DNA of 64,000 nt from Petrosia ficiformis (lineage: Eukaryota > Porifera > Demospongiae > Haplosclerida > Petrosiidae), in NCBI GenBank assembly GCA_947044365.1, contig OX345636.1:56647746-56711745 (forward strand). The letters are read 5' to 3'. The position numbers and the translations under genes were made by a program. Below, in pieces: positions 56,101 through 64,000 of this stretch (position 1 is the first letter of the stretch; every line of letters starts with the position of its first letter). The notes under the pieces were generated by a model that saw only the letters and a list, made by a program, of their open reading frames with translations, ran no database searches and was not told where the DNA came from.

Positions 56101-59100
56101 ACACCACCATTGTTGCAAGATAGAAAGCTACCTAGCTCCACCTACAGGTATGTGCATGTGCGCATGCTTGCAAAGCGTCATGTACTAAACACGTTGGAGA
56201 CTTTAGAGTTAGACTTCAGACATTTTTCGTTGTTTTTCGAAGGAAAACAGCGAATAAGATGTAAGATATATATACAAATTATACATTTCTTTCATTGATA
56301 TTCTTATTTTGTCTTTTAGGATATAAAGTTATAACAGTTTTAATCCCCATAAATGTTTTTCAAATTTATGTGTATTCCATGTAAAAAAAGTATTGTTTGT
56401 TTCATACACAAACTTTATTATATTTTGAAAACAATTGTAGTGCTTTGTATTACTTTGCCACATAGGCGAGGGTCCCGTCGCGACGGCACTCGTTTATTCT
56501 GTACATATAATAATTGAGAACTATTGTACATGTATATTGATAAGCACACCAAATATTGAACTAATTTAGTGCAGAAATGAATTATATATTAATTGTATTA
56601 TGATAATAAATTATAAAAAGAATAATAAAAAAAACATTTAAAAAAATTGAAGAGTATGTAGGGATATATATCAAAACCGAAAATGCACAGGAACAAGATG
56701 GCTTAGGCAACAAAATGAAATACCACTTCCACATAACAACCGTACATAAGTATCACTTCTTTGTGTTTTGCCTTTACTCTAGCTACATTGTATATATACT
56801 TATGTAGGGTTGTTATGTGGAAGTGGTATTTCAAGGGTGCTGCACTGTGTGGAGTGCATTCATTCATTATTTTAATAATTACTTGAAGTTGAATCATTTC
56901 CTGATTTTGTTAATTAATAGACAGCTGCAATATCAATGGTGGGACCAGCAATTATGGACAGTACATTACATGAAGGAGCTTGTATGGCATTCTGACTTGT
57001 ACAGCTGTCAAAATAGAAGAGTTGATACTACTTATCACTCAGTGGTAACTATAACAACACCTACTTACACAAATCATTATCTTTAAAATTGTTAAGAATT
57101 TTATTTTTTAGAACCCACTTGCATTCCAAGAAATTCATACAAGAATTTGTTTTGTTTGGTTGGAGGAGACATTTTATGGATAGTAAGCAGATTTTTACAA
57201 AATTTTTGAAAAATAGCTACCCTGAGATTGAATGTGGTGAGTTTTGGCAGCTATACACTTACATGTGTATCTTTCGCACTCAATAAAAGAAGCAGACTAA
57301 ATTAAGTATCCAACTATCACTATACTGACATGACTAATTTCATTTACTTCCTATAAACTGTCTAGACAGCAAGTGATCAAAATTATTATATTATGTCCAA
57401 TCATACTCCAATGACTGATTATCTCGAGCCATCCCTTAGAAAGAAAGACACTCCATAATGATGCCACTTTCAACAGGACACAATCCACATTATGGATGTT
57501 TAGACGTACATGCACATATACATTGTAATTATGTAACTTACTTTAATAAAATCTGTGCTATTCTTCCAATACAACATAAGATTATGAGGAGCAGTGGTTC
57601 CTGTACTGGGTATCATCCACACACCTGAATCCACAGTGAAGAATTGGAATAAAGGACAATTTGAAATCAGAGAGGTGTGGTTGGATAAGAGAAATTTGCC
57701 ATTTTCTGAAATAAATAAATAAATATATAATGTATATATATACATGTATACGTACATGTAATTATATACAATGTACATTAACATGTACACATGTATAATA
57801 ATATTATATATATCAGTTGATTATATAATGAAATCATTAAATAAATTCTGTTCACATTCATGATGACATCATTAGACATTATATTGTAATAATAATCATT
57901 ATAGTGTATAGTGTAATGTCATTAGATTAATACATGGTTATACTGTAACTCAATAATAGATTGAAATTTGACATACATATACATGTACATGTACATTACA
58001 TAATAAAAAATGGGAATGTTTTTATATGAAAATAGTGCAGGTCAAACGATTGTTGGCCATTCTAAACTAAAGTTATCATCATTTTTATGAGGGCATGTTG
58101 AATGTGAATGAAACTTTGTCTGTTCATATTGACATGACCTCGATATTAAGATATGATGACTTCATAATTATTATACAGAATAGTTTAATGATCTTGATAT
58201 TAAGATATGATAACTTCATAATTATTCATAAGGTTAATACATGTACAGTATGCTTTGGATGTGTCATATACGATGCTCATTAGGGCTGGGTGGTATATCG
58301 GTATTTAGTTGAAATTCTATATTGATTTAGAAAAGAGTGCTAGACATCAACATAAGATGATAAATTTGTGTGCTGAGGAGTGTTTCTGTTGTTTAGTAGT
58401 ATGAGTCAATTGATATACATGTAAGTGACTTCTTGTTGAGCTTATACTATATAATATGTTAAAAAAATTTGTCTACTGATGATTGCTCACCTTAGAAGCA
58501 TGAAATATCTATTTGCTCATAGCAAGTATGAGTTGGAGGGTTACAACGTTGCACAAGTACATGTATCTACCTCAAGTACATGTACGTTTTACATATAGAT
58601 CTAGTATGTTAAAATAATTAAGTTTTACATATATATGTACTGTAGATCTAGTATTATAGAAGTCTGAATGAGTTGCTTGTGGTGATTCAGGCATTGCTTG
58701 ATGCCTAAAAATGTTCGTGGGTGTGACCAATCGTAGCTTCGAATGTACAGCAAAAATCATGAGAAGTTTAAAATTCAAATATTACAAGTACGCTACACAG
58801 CAATAGCCAATATTGTACACAAACCTTGATGTTAAAGTGTTTCAATACACACTGAATGACACCATTCATCAGTTCCATCTTCAATACAGTACATCAACTG
58901 ACCGTGTGCTGTTATCATAGCATTAACCACACCTCCTTGACCTCTGTTTAACTGAAGGATTTGAATGTTCTTCCATTGAAGTGACTCTGATGTGAACTTC
59001 ATTATATGTACAAGTCCATTAAACTCGATGTACATGTAATTAACAGATCACATGATCAGTATGCCTTATACATGAACATGTACAAGACTACAAGACCAGT

Positions 59101-60050
59101 TAACTCTATCTAATTAACAGATCACATGATCAGTGTGCCTCATATACAATGTATGAACATGTACATGTACAAGACTACAAGACCAATCAACTCTATTTAA
59201 TTAACAGATCACATGATCAGATGCCTCATACATGAACATGTACAAGTCCATTAAAATCCATCTAATTAACAGATCACATGATCAGTATTCATGTAAAAAT
59301 GTCTGGTGATTGTAATAAAATTCCGCGTCATTTCCAATAAATATAGATGGTGGGTGAGAACTTTACACACTAAGCATGTATACAGAATTTCCCTCATTAT
59401 TCTTATATATGTACTTGCTTCCAGAAATACTATCCATGGATCTACACTTGTTCTGTAATTAACATATGCCACAGCAAAGAGGGTGTGGTCAACCAAACCG
59501 CAGACCTATAGACCAGTTAAGGTTTTTAAAAATTAAGATACAAGCAGAGGTGCAATGGTTCAGTGGACCACATCCTTGTTGCTATGACATATATTATTTA
59601 CGCTACATTTACCAATCTTTTTGCTGGTCATGAATGAGGAAAAGTGATAAATATAAACTTACAATTGCAATATGAGTACTATCAATCATTAAGACAGCTA
59701 TGATCTTGGATGCCACACCCACTGGATCACACACATTATCAGATACTGCATTCAGTGGAACTTGATCAAATATATATACTTCATGTTCATCTATTAAATG
59801 ATTATCATAATTATATAATTATAATATTACATCTTATATATCATCATACCATTTCTGATTGATTTATATGCAATAATTACATGTCCTTGTAGCAGCCACA
59901 CACCCTCTACCTGTCTGTGATTCTTCAACAGCTCTCTGAGATTCTAAATAAATGCACAAACAAGATTATACAATGAGCCAAATATTCAATTATTCTCACC
60001 TGAATACTTCTCAGTGATGGCCAGGCTTCAACGAGTCTGTGCACCTCCAT
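44149..60050 (-). CDS. HPS6: HPS6-like BLOC-2 subunit (26 exons)
   Basis: Predicted exons, 5' to 3' on the minus strand: 60050-60000, 59943-59850, 59790-59663, 59505-59415, 59023-58825, 57705-57542, 55613-55512, 53545-53440, 53293-53163, 53094-52944, 52648-52577, 52402-52283, 51977-51936, 51871-51806, 51144-51042, 49967-49897, 49810-49750, 49694-49593, 49339-49300, 48634-48551, 47651-47505, 47119-47022, 45697-45601, 45093-44987, 44329-44283, 44228-44149. They add up to roughly 850 codons, close to vertebrate HPS6 (about 775). Matching landmarks run in order: NGLVHIMKF, GQLMYCIED, HSVCIETL, SNCPLFQFF, HNLMLYW, HPISKHFLILLNDGTIYQL, SMSGEFVWE, RVPVFEL, NELWVDAIHVM, SPLQCALFHRALIHF, VLDFVSVLKT. 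HPS6 has a beta-propeller-like N half and a helical C half and works with HPS3 and HPS5 in BLOC-2, sorting cargo to lysosome-related organelles. Vertebrate HPS6 is essentially intronless; this copy is highly split. Three junctions and one in-frame stop do not fit (see findings). Confidence 0.75.
44469..44591. repeat. Foldback sequence in an HPS6-like intron
   Basis: GTTATAACATACCTCC (44469) is the exact complement of GGAGGTATGTTATAAC (44576), and ATGGAATATATTGTC (44494) of GACAATATATTCCAT (44551). Both arms carry an AG..GTATG exon-like arrangement on opposite strands. The loop contains CATCAGGCCTGAGGG, itself a dyad. Probably a small MITE between exons 24 and 25. Confidence 0.8.
45320..45470. 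repeat. R1 repeat, reversed fragment
   Basis: Contains GTAGAACTTTAGGAATATAT, CTATTAGTTCCAGTTTCTA and GTCTGTAGAGCTCAAG, complements of blocks in R1 (6430-6600 and 42640-42800). It lies in the intron between HPS6-like exons 23 and 24. Confidence 0.7.
45680..46045. repeat. ~72-bp tandem repeat that includes a splice acceptor
   Basis: Five head-to-tail units of AACATTAGGATAATCACTRT, GTGTATGGAATATAATTATA, AATGTATAATATACATGAAT, GTACATGTACATTC. The first unit overlaps the 5' end of HPS6-like exon 23: on the minus strand each unit ends in (C/T)AG, then TGATTATCCTAATGTT, which is the acceptor plus the first ~16 exon bases. So four extra acceptor copies lie upstream of the true one. Confidence 0.9.
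46600..46870. repeat. Dispersed repeat resembling 9130-9230 and 39720-39960
   Basis: Shares CTGACCACGGCACTTTCAAA, CACTTGGCTTGC, TTTGACTAACAAAGCATAAT with reverse-complement parts of block A (GCTTCGTTAGTCAGAGGAAA, GCAACAAA.CGAGTGTTTGAA). Intronic. No coding signal. Confidence 0.5.
48640..49290. repeat. ACATGTATGTACATG array and ~87-bp minisatellite
   Basis: From 48640 to 48870 there are GTACATGTAYRTAC variants. From about 48870 a unit GTACATGCACAACTAACTAT, GTCATGTATATACTGCATG, YAAATGTGCAACCCWTTCCC, AACCAGAAATGTACATGTAT repeats three times in tandem and once more at 49200-49280. Frames of about 100 codons here are repeat artefacts. It lies between HPS6-like exons 19 and 20, the one interval where I cannot join the frame. 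Confidence 0.9.
50027..50575. repeat. 12-bp minisatellite (GGTAGTACTATT)n
   Basis: About 45 units of GGTAGTACTATT, GGTAGTACTAGT and GGGAGTACTATT. All stop-free, so long frames open on both strands (Gly-Ser-Thr-Ile or Val-Leu-Pro). Located in the intron between HPS6-like exons 15 and 16. Not coding. Confidence 0.97.
50595..50920. repeat. 12-bp minisatellite (AATGATAATACT)n
   Basis: About 27 units of AATGATAATACT with AATGGTAATACT variants, immediately beside the previous array, separated by about 20 bp. Translates as Asn-Asp-Asn-Thr. The shared ATACT/GTACT core and 12-bp period suggest a common origin. Confidence 0.97.
51285..51450. repeat. Direct repeat of ~55 bp (two copies)
   Basis: TACATGTCTGTATGGGTAGT then GACTGGGTACATGGTTATATA occurs at about 51299-51340 and 51404-51445, each preceded by ACATGTACAT runs. 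Intronic. Confidence 0.85.
54230..54700. mobile_element. AAGCAC-rich element, unexpanded relative of the 25-kb array
   Basis: AAAGCACTTGTGCTTGTGCT at the left and AAGTGCTTAATGCTTAAAGC, GCTTGCATGTGCTTATGCTT at the right enclose a unique core. The word usage matches the flanks of the hexamer array at 24860-25190 and 28890-28930. Intronic in the HPS6-like gene. Confidence 0.6.
54958..55060. repeat. (AT)n / TATATA run
   Basis: Simple alternating AT tract with GTATAC interruptions, followed by the start of the R1-like fragment at 55160. No gene. Confidence 0.95.
55160..55345. repeat. R1 repeat, copy 3 (shortened)
   Basis: GGTCGTTCAATTAATGAGTG, GAAACTGGAACTAATAGC, CCTAAAGTTCTACAAG and ATGTTGGACACAACAAACC follow the order of R1 at 6410-6670, with about half of the sequence missing. 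Confidence 0.65.
55725..56495 (+). mobile_element. Putative transposon with a small ORF
   Basis: Left end TACCCTCGCCGCGTAGCG with GGCGGAAGGGTA forms a terminal hairpin, and the right end has GGCGAGGGTCCCGTCGCGAC. A (GTGTGTCT)n run follows the left end. An ORF at 56008-56298 starts MDTQNTSDPVSRLSLTKKHF and contains TTPPLLQDRKLPSSTYR, then a donor-like GTATGTG. The same terminal sequence is found at 19650-19700. Family not identified; the ORF may be a captured exon. Confidence 0.5.
56620..56835. mobile_element. Foldback element with 33-bp arms
   Basis: AAATACCACTTCCACATAAC then AACCGTACATAAG (about 56718-56750) faces CTTATGTAGGGTTGTTATGT then GGAAGTGGTATTT (56800-56832). Outside the left arm is AAACCGAAAATGCACAGGAA, matching reversed sequence at 42400 and 250. 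The same arms form the small hairpin at 42326. Confidence 0.8.
58825..59023 (-). CDS. HPS6-like exon 5 with an in-frame TAA
   Basis: FNGLVHIMKFTSESLQWKNI ... GGVVNAMITAHGQLMYCIED, GTDEWCHSVCIETL, then TAA at 58832-58834, two more codons and a donor (G then GTTTGTG). The phase at that donor fits exon 6 exactly, and the similarity to HPS6 runs through the stop (VC.xTL on one side, SNCPLF on the other). The stop could be a sequencing error, a null allele, pseudogenisation or recoding. Confidence 0.65.
59030..59290. repeat. ~66-72-bp tandem repeat, 4 copies
   Basis: Units of TAATTAACAGATCACATGAT, CAGTRTGCCTCATACATGAA, CATGTACAAGACTACAAGAC, CAGTTAACTCTATC. The array lies between HPS6-like exons 4 and 5, and its first unit overlaps the start of exon 5: CCATTAAACTCGATG at 59016-59030 corresponds to the unit's CCATTAAAATCCATC (59247). 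This is one of the intervals where the reading phase does not join. Confidence 0.85.
60000..60050 (-). CDS. HPS6-like first coding exon
   Basis: ATG at 60048-60050 opens MEVHRLVEAWPSLRSIQ, followed by donor GTGAG. The next exon (59943-59850) continues NLRELLKNHRQVEGVWLLQG then HVIIAYKSIRN in phase. The ATG lies in AAGATATGGAGG. Upstream of 60050 I see no further exon in frame. Confidence 0.7.
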
Positions 60051-60779
60051 ATCTTATCTAAACACGTAGGAATATGATTAGTGTGAAAATGGCTATTCAA
60101 CAATACCATTATCTCTGTATTACATACAACACTATATGCATGCATATTATTGTTTTAGTTCTTCTTGTTATTCCTTTTATTTACTCTTTCTCTTTTGTTT
60201 AGTTATATAGCTATTATTGAATCATGTTTGTCTATTCTTTCACAGGTATATATTGTTCAAACTGTCAATAGTATGCAAGACAAATTTTCATCAATTATTA
60301 CTTTATAGTCAAGACCTGGTCTGTGTGGAGACATTCAAACATATATATTTCCTTCAACACAGATTTTAAAACAACAATTCTTAAACTATAGTTTAGAGCG
60401 CTCAATCTGACTCAACAAATGCAACTTCCTGCTTTCACCCAAATATATATAAAACACAATAAACCCGAATCACTACATCATTGTTGTTCTTATCATTACA
60501 CATAAATATATGATAAATATATTATTATTATTATTATTATTACTACACAGCTACTGGTCTACTGATTCTGTTATAATGTATTCTGTATCATCTGAGACAT
60601 CATTATGTAACATCAAAATAAAGAATTACGAATCGAACTCAATGGACAAAATAGCTTAATGCAGTAGTCTCATTTCACCCACACACAATATTACGAAAAC
60701 ACAAAGGATCACAGTGAAAAACATGCATATTAATTAATCTACATGAAGAAGCTGTACATGGAAGAAAATAATAATTATG

Positions 60780-61130
60780 GTTGCCTGCATGCATGCGGCA
60801 TTTGTGCACCTGCATGCATGCACACAGTGTATGTGTGCTTACATCTCATGCTTGATTGTAGTTTGCATCTATAAAATGTTGAAACGTATTCATTATTTTA
60901 TAGTAGCAAAACAAGATCTCAGAAGATGCTTAAAACTACTGAGCAGGAAAGTTTAAAGATTTCAACGGATATTGATCATTCCTTAACCTTCAGTAAGGTC
61001 TCCAGACCCAATATTTGTAGGCGATTACTTATTTACTAAAGAAACAGTAAAAAGTGGATTGAAGAGAAAGAAGGAACCTGAGAATATTGTTGGTACAGAG
61101 AAAAGTAAAAAGAGGCTAAGAAGACTTTAA
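60780..61130 (+). pseudogene. Tandem gene copy 1, frameshifted
   Basis: Homologous to the intact frames at 62343 and 63766. It opens at 60926 (MLKTTEQESLKISTDIDHSL) but loses the frame after SKVS through extra bases near AGACCCAATATTTGTAGGC and stops at TTTACTAA. The downstream part, SGLKRKKEPENIVGTEKSKK then RLRRL, is still readable in another frame up to TAA at 61128-61130. It is preceded by the same GCATGCATGCG-type purine-pyrimidine tract as the other copies. Confidence 0.75.
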
Positions 61131-62342
61131 AGCCTGAACATAATCAAACTGCAAAGCATTTCATCTCCTTGTTCATGGATAAAGAACTACTGCATCTCCC
61201 GAGTGATTAGTTGGTGAAAGTCAGATATTCCAGTATAGAAGAGCAGCCACAAAAATTGATGAGCACAATAATTATTGTATTACAATTTTGTGTAATACAT
61301 TTTTTAATAGACAATAGGTATATATCTTTAAAAAAGTATTGAAACAATCTCGAGTGAATTTATGGACATTTAAATTGCAAATTGATAGTATAATATTGTG
61401 TTAATCTAGATAATAATAATAATAATAAATAAGAATGTATAATTTCAATTGAATACACTTTTTTCTCCACAGAATGTATCTTAATTACTGTATAGGGTGA
61501 TACAGTTTGTATTCATCAACAATCTATATAACAGCACTATGCAAACTTCAACAATGAACACAACCACATTATTTAGTGATATATGATAACATAATGCATG
61601 TGATATTGCTATAAATATATTATATGCAATTAAGTACATCACAGGCGCCAGTAATCATACTAATGTCTTGTTATTCTTTCTTAGCTCTTCTTGTTATTCA
61701 TTGTATTCACTTTCTCTTGCATTTCAATGAATGTTATGAAAGGCCTTTGTGGGTAGGTAGAATCATTGGGTAAGTCATTATTTAGCATTTAGAATGAAAG
61801 AACATAGAAGAGCTGTTGTAATTGGAGATATGAATGCCTCAGCAATTGCAGATGGCGTAAATTAATGGGAAGAAACTAAGGATGTCTACTGGAATCTTGG
61901 CACATGATAAACCATCCTGATCATGTGAATAGAGAGAAAGGATATCTATCACTCTTTTGTACCTCAGATTGATGACTAAAGCTGTATCATTATATAATAA
62001 TATAATTGATATCATTCTAAATTAGTATACATTAGTTGATATTACCACTAACCTGTTTATTTTTATTTCAAAAACATACCAAATTATCACATAATGTGAA
62101 TAATTATCAATATCCTTACATGGATGAAAGTGCTAATCAAAACACTTAGTATAATAATTATTTACTAAGTGTATGGATGTGCAAATGCATGCATGCGCAT
62201 GTGTGCACATTTGTGCACATGCATGCTCATGTTACACAAGCATGTATGCGTGCATGCTTGTAGCGTTTCCTCCTACTGAATATTATTCATTATTTCATAA
62301 CAACAAAAACAAGATCTCAGTAAACAACAGAAGGTATTGAAC

Positions 62343-62534
62343 ATGACTACAGAAAAGAAAGACTTAAAGTTAACAGATATTGACCATTCTATTACCTTCA
62401 ACAGTAAGGTCTCCAATATTGCAGATGATTACTTATTCAATAAAGAAACAGTAAAAAGTGGATTGAAGAGAAAGAGGGAACCTGAGAATATTGTTGGTAC
62501 AAAGAAAAGTAAAAAAAGACTGAGAAGACTTTAA
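62343..62534 (+). CDS. Tandem gene copy 2: small basic-tailed protein
   Basis: Frame of 63 codons from ATG 62343 to TAA 62532-62534: MTTEKKDLKLTDIDHSITFN, then SKVSNIADDYLFNKETVKSG, then LKRKREPENIVGTKKSKKRL, RRL. The acidic/neutral N half is followed by two basic clusters (LKRKR and KKSKKRLRRL) spaced like a bipartite nuclear localisation signal. I do not recognise the family. The frame lacks stop codons in two of three copies and changes between copies are mostly conservative, which argues it is real. It may be one exon of a longer gene: an upstream ATTTCATAAC/ATTTCAG acceptor-like site is present. AACAGTAAGG..TTGCAG inside could be an alternative intron. Confidence 0.55.
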   Translation: MTTEKKDLKLTDIDHSITFNSKVSNIADDYLFNKETVKSGLKRKREPENIVGTKKSKKRLRRL

Positions 62535-63765
62535 CCCTTGAATGTAATCAAACTGCAAAGTATTTCAAGTATTCCTGGGTAAAGAACTACAGCATTTCTT
62601 GGGTGAAAGTCAGATATTCTGGTATAGAAGAGCAACCACAAAAACTAATGAACACAATAATTATTGTATTGCAATTTTGTGTAATACATTTTTAAATAGA
62701 CAATAGCTATATACTTGTTTAAAGAAGTTATTAAAATCATTGAAAAAATCTTGAGTTAATATCTAGACATTCAAATTGCAAATTAATATAATATTCTGTA
62801 AATCTAGATAAAAATAATAAAGAAGAATATAAAATTTCAGTTCAATACGCTTTTTTCTCCACAGAATGTATGCTAATTACTGTATAAGGTGATACAGTTT
62901 GTATTCATTAGTGTGAAAATTATTCAACATAATCACCAATCTATATAACAGCACTATGCAAACTTCAACAATGAACACAACCACATTATTTAGTGATATA
63001 TGATAACATAATGCATGTGACATTGCTATGAATATGTTATGTATGCAATTATGTACATCACAGGCTGTAATTATACTAATATCTTGTTATTCTTTCTTAG
63101 CTCTTCTTGTTATTCATTGTATTCACTTTCTCTTGTATATTACGAAAGGTCTTCGTGGCTATGTAGAACCATCAGGTAAGTCATTATTTAGCATTTCGAA
63201 TGAAAGAACATAGAAGGAGCTGTTGTAATTGGAGATATGAATGCCTCAGCAATTGCAGATGGTGTAAATTAATGGGAAGAAACTAAAGGATGTCTACTGG
63301 AATCTTGGCACACGATAAACCATCCTGATCATGTGAATAGAAAGAAAGGATATCTATCACTCATTTGCAATCATTTCAGATTGATGAATAAAGCTGTATC
63401 ATTAATATTTTATTCTAAATTAGTATACAATAGTTGTTATTAACACTAACCTGTTTATTTTTATTTTCAAAAAAACAAACAAAATTATCACATAATGTGA
63501 ATAATTATCAATTTCCTTACATGGATGAAAGTGCTAATCAAAACAATTATTATTTACTAAATTGAGGAAATCGTATAAGTGTATGGATGTGCAATTATAG
63601 GCATGTGCGCATGTGTGCACAATTTGTGTACATGCATGCATGCTCATGTTACACAAGCATGTAGGCATGCATGCCTGTAGCTTGCTTCTATAAAATGTTT
63701 CCCAATACTGAAAATTACTCATTATTTCAGAGCAACAAAAACAAGATCTCTGTAAGCAGCAGAAG

Positions 63766-63969
63766 ATGTCAAACATGACTACTGAAAAGAAGGAATTTAA
63801 CCAATCAACAGATATTGACCATTCTATTACCTTCAACAGTAAGGTCTCCAATATTGCAGATGATTACTTATTCAATAAAGAAACAGTAAAAAGTGGATTG
63901 AAGAGAAAGAGGAAACCTGAGAATATTGTTGGTACAAAGAAAAGTAAAAAGAGGCTAAGAAGACTTTAA
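63766..63969 (+). CDS. Tandem gene copy 3: small basic-tailed protein
   Basis: 67 codons from ATG 63766 to TAA: MSNMTTEKKEFNQSTDIDHS, then ITFNSKVSNIADDYLFNKET, then VKSGLKRKRKPENIVGTKKS, KKRLRRL. Very close to copy 2. The ATG at 63775 would give the same start as copy 2. Preceded by ATTATTTCAG at about 63723-63730, a good acceptor, so the visible frame may be a downstream exon with its own start. The window ends 31 bases after the stop. Confidence 0.55.
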   Translation: MSNMTTEKKEFNQSTDIDHSITFNSKVSNIADDYLFNKETVKSGLKRKRKPENIVGTKKSKKRLRRL

Positions 63970-64000
63970 AGCTTGAATGTAATCAACTCTAGAGTATTTC

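Larger units (their letters stand above)
60130..64000. repeat. Tandem ~1.4-kb unit carrying the small gene, 2.7+ copies
   Basis: The frames end at 61130, 62534 and 63969, so the period is about 1404 and 1435 bp. Each unit also carries TTCTTAGCTCTTCTTGTTAT (61677, 63095; diverged at 60155), GGAGATATGAATGCCTCAGC (61826, 63230), CCTGATCATGTGAATAGA, and a tract of GCATGCATGCGCATGTGTGC type upstream of the frame (60785-60845, 62185-62260, 63600-63690). The array runs off the right edge of the window. Confidence 0.85.

Noticed and set aside
44149..60050. Elongator subunit 1, GSAP or RMC1 as identity of the minus-strand gene
   Set aside because: Single segments resemble these beta-propeller proteins, but only HPS6 matches in order over the whole length, including the C-terminal helices.
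61800..61895. AVVIGDMNAS as an endonuclease (LINE) motif
   Set aside because: GDMNA resembles the GDFNA of exonuclease-endonuclease-phosphatase domains, but the frame stops after a few residues in both copies and no reverse transcriptase is nearby.

Overview
The window looks like a piece of an animal nuclear genome, most likely from a sponge or another early-branching, AT-rich animal. This is inference: there are split genes with GT-AG introns, an ankyrin / Roc-COR GTPase / Death-domain gene, a homolog of the animal BLOC-2 subunit HPS6, many hAT-like non-autonomous DNA elements, and a very high density of ACATGT/TGTACA microsatellite. There are no bacterial-style operons. Most long open frames here are tandem repeats or chance; the real coding sequence is in short exons.

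Layout. 1-8.7 kb: no gene recognised; dispersed repeats and one hAT-like MITE with an 8-bp target duplication. 9.0-23.1 kb: two copies of a segmental duplication of roughly 5.3 kb, offset by about 8.7-9.0 kb, each carrying one 99-nt ankyrin exon. 11.2-39.1 kb (+): a large multi-exon gene encoding at least three ankyrin repeats, a charged linker built from small phase-1 exons, a 663-codon Roc-COR-like GTPase exon, a Death domain and a C-terminal CLIL box predicted to be prenylated. Its introns hold a 3.7-kb hexamer repeat, several MITEs and minisatellites. 40.7-42.3 kb (+): exons of an unrecognised protein and a ubiquitin-specific protease (USP) C-terminal fragment. 44.1-60.05 kb (-): a 26-exon HPS6-like gene. 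60.1-64 kb (+): three tandem copies of a ~1.4-kb unit encoding a ~65-residue protein with a very basic tail; the first copy is broken.

How the genes may work. The ankyrin-Roc-COR-Death order is that of the C-terminal half of DAPK1, without a kinase in the window. A lipid-anchored Death-domain GTPase with repeat-based recognition would suit signalling at a membrane in cell death or innate immunity. The HPS6-like protein would act in BLOC-2 traffic to lysosome-related organelles. Nothing in the sequence links the two genes functionally.

The most unusual signal is at the two duplicated ankyrin exons. Flanking introns are nearly identical (about 2% difference by hand count) right up to the splice sites, while the 99-nt exons differ at 38 of 99 positions and still keep the ankyrin consensus. 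That is what repeated diversification of exons inside homogenised introns would look like.
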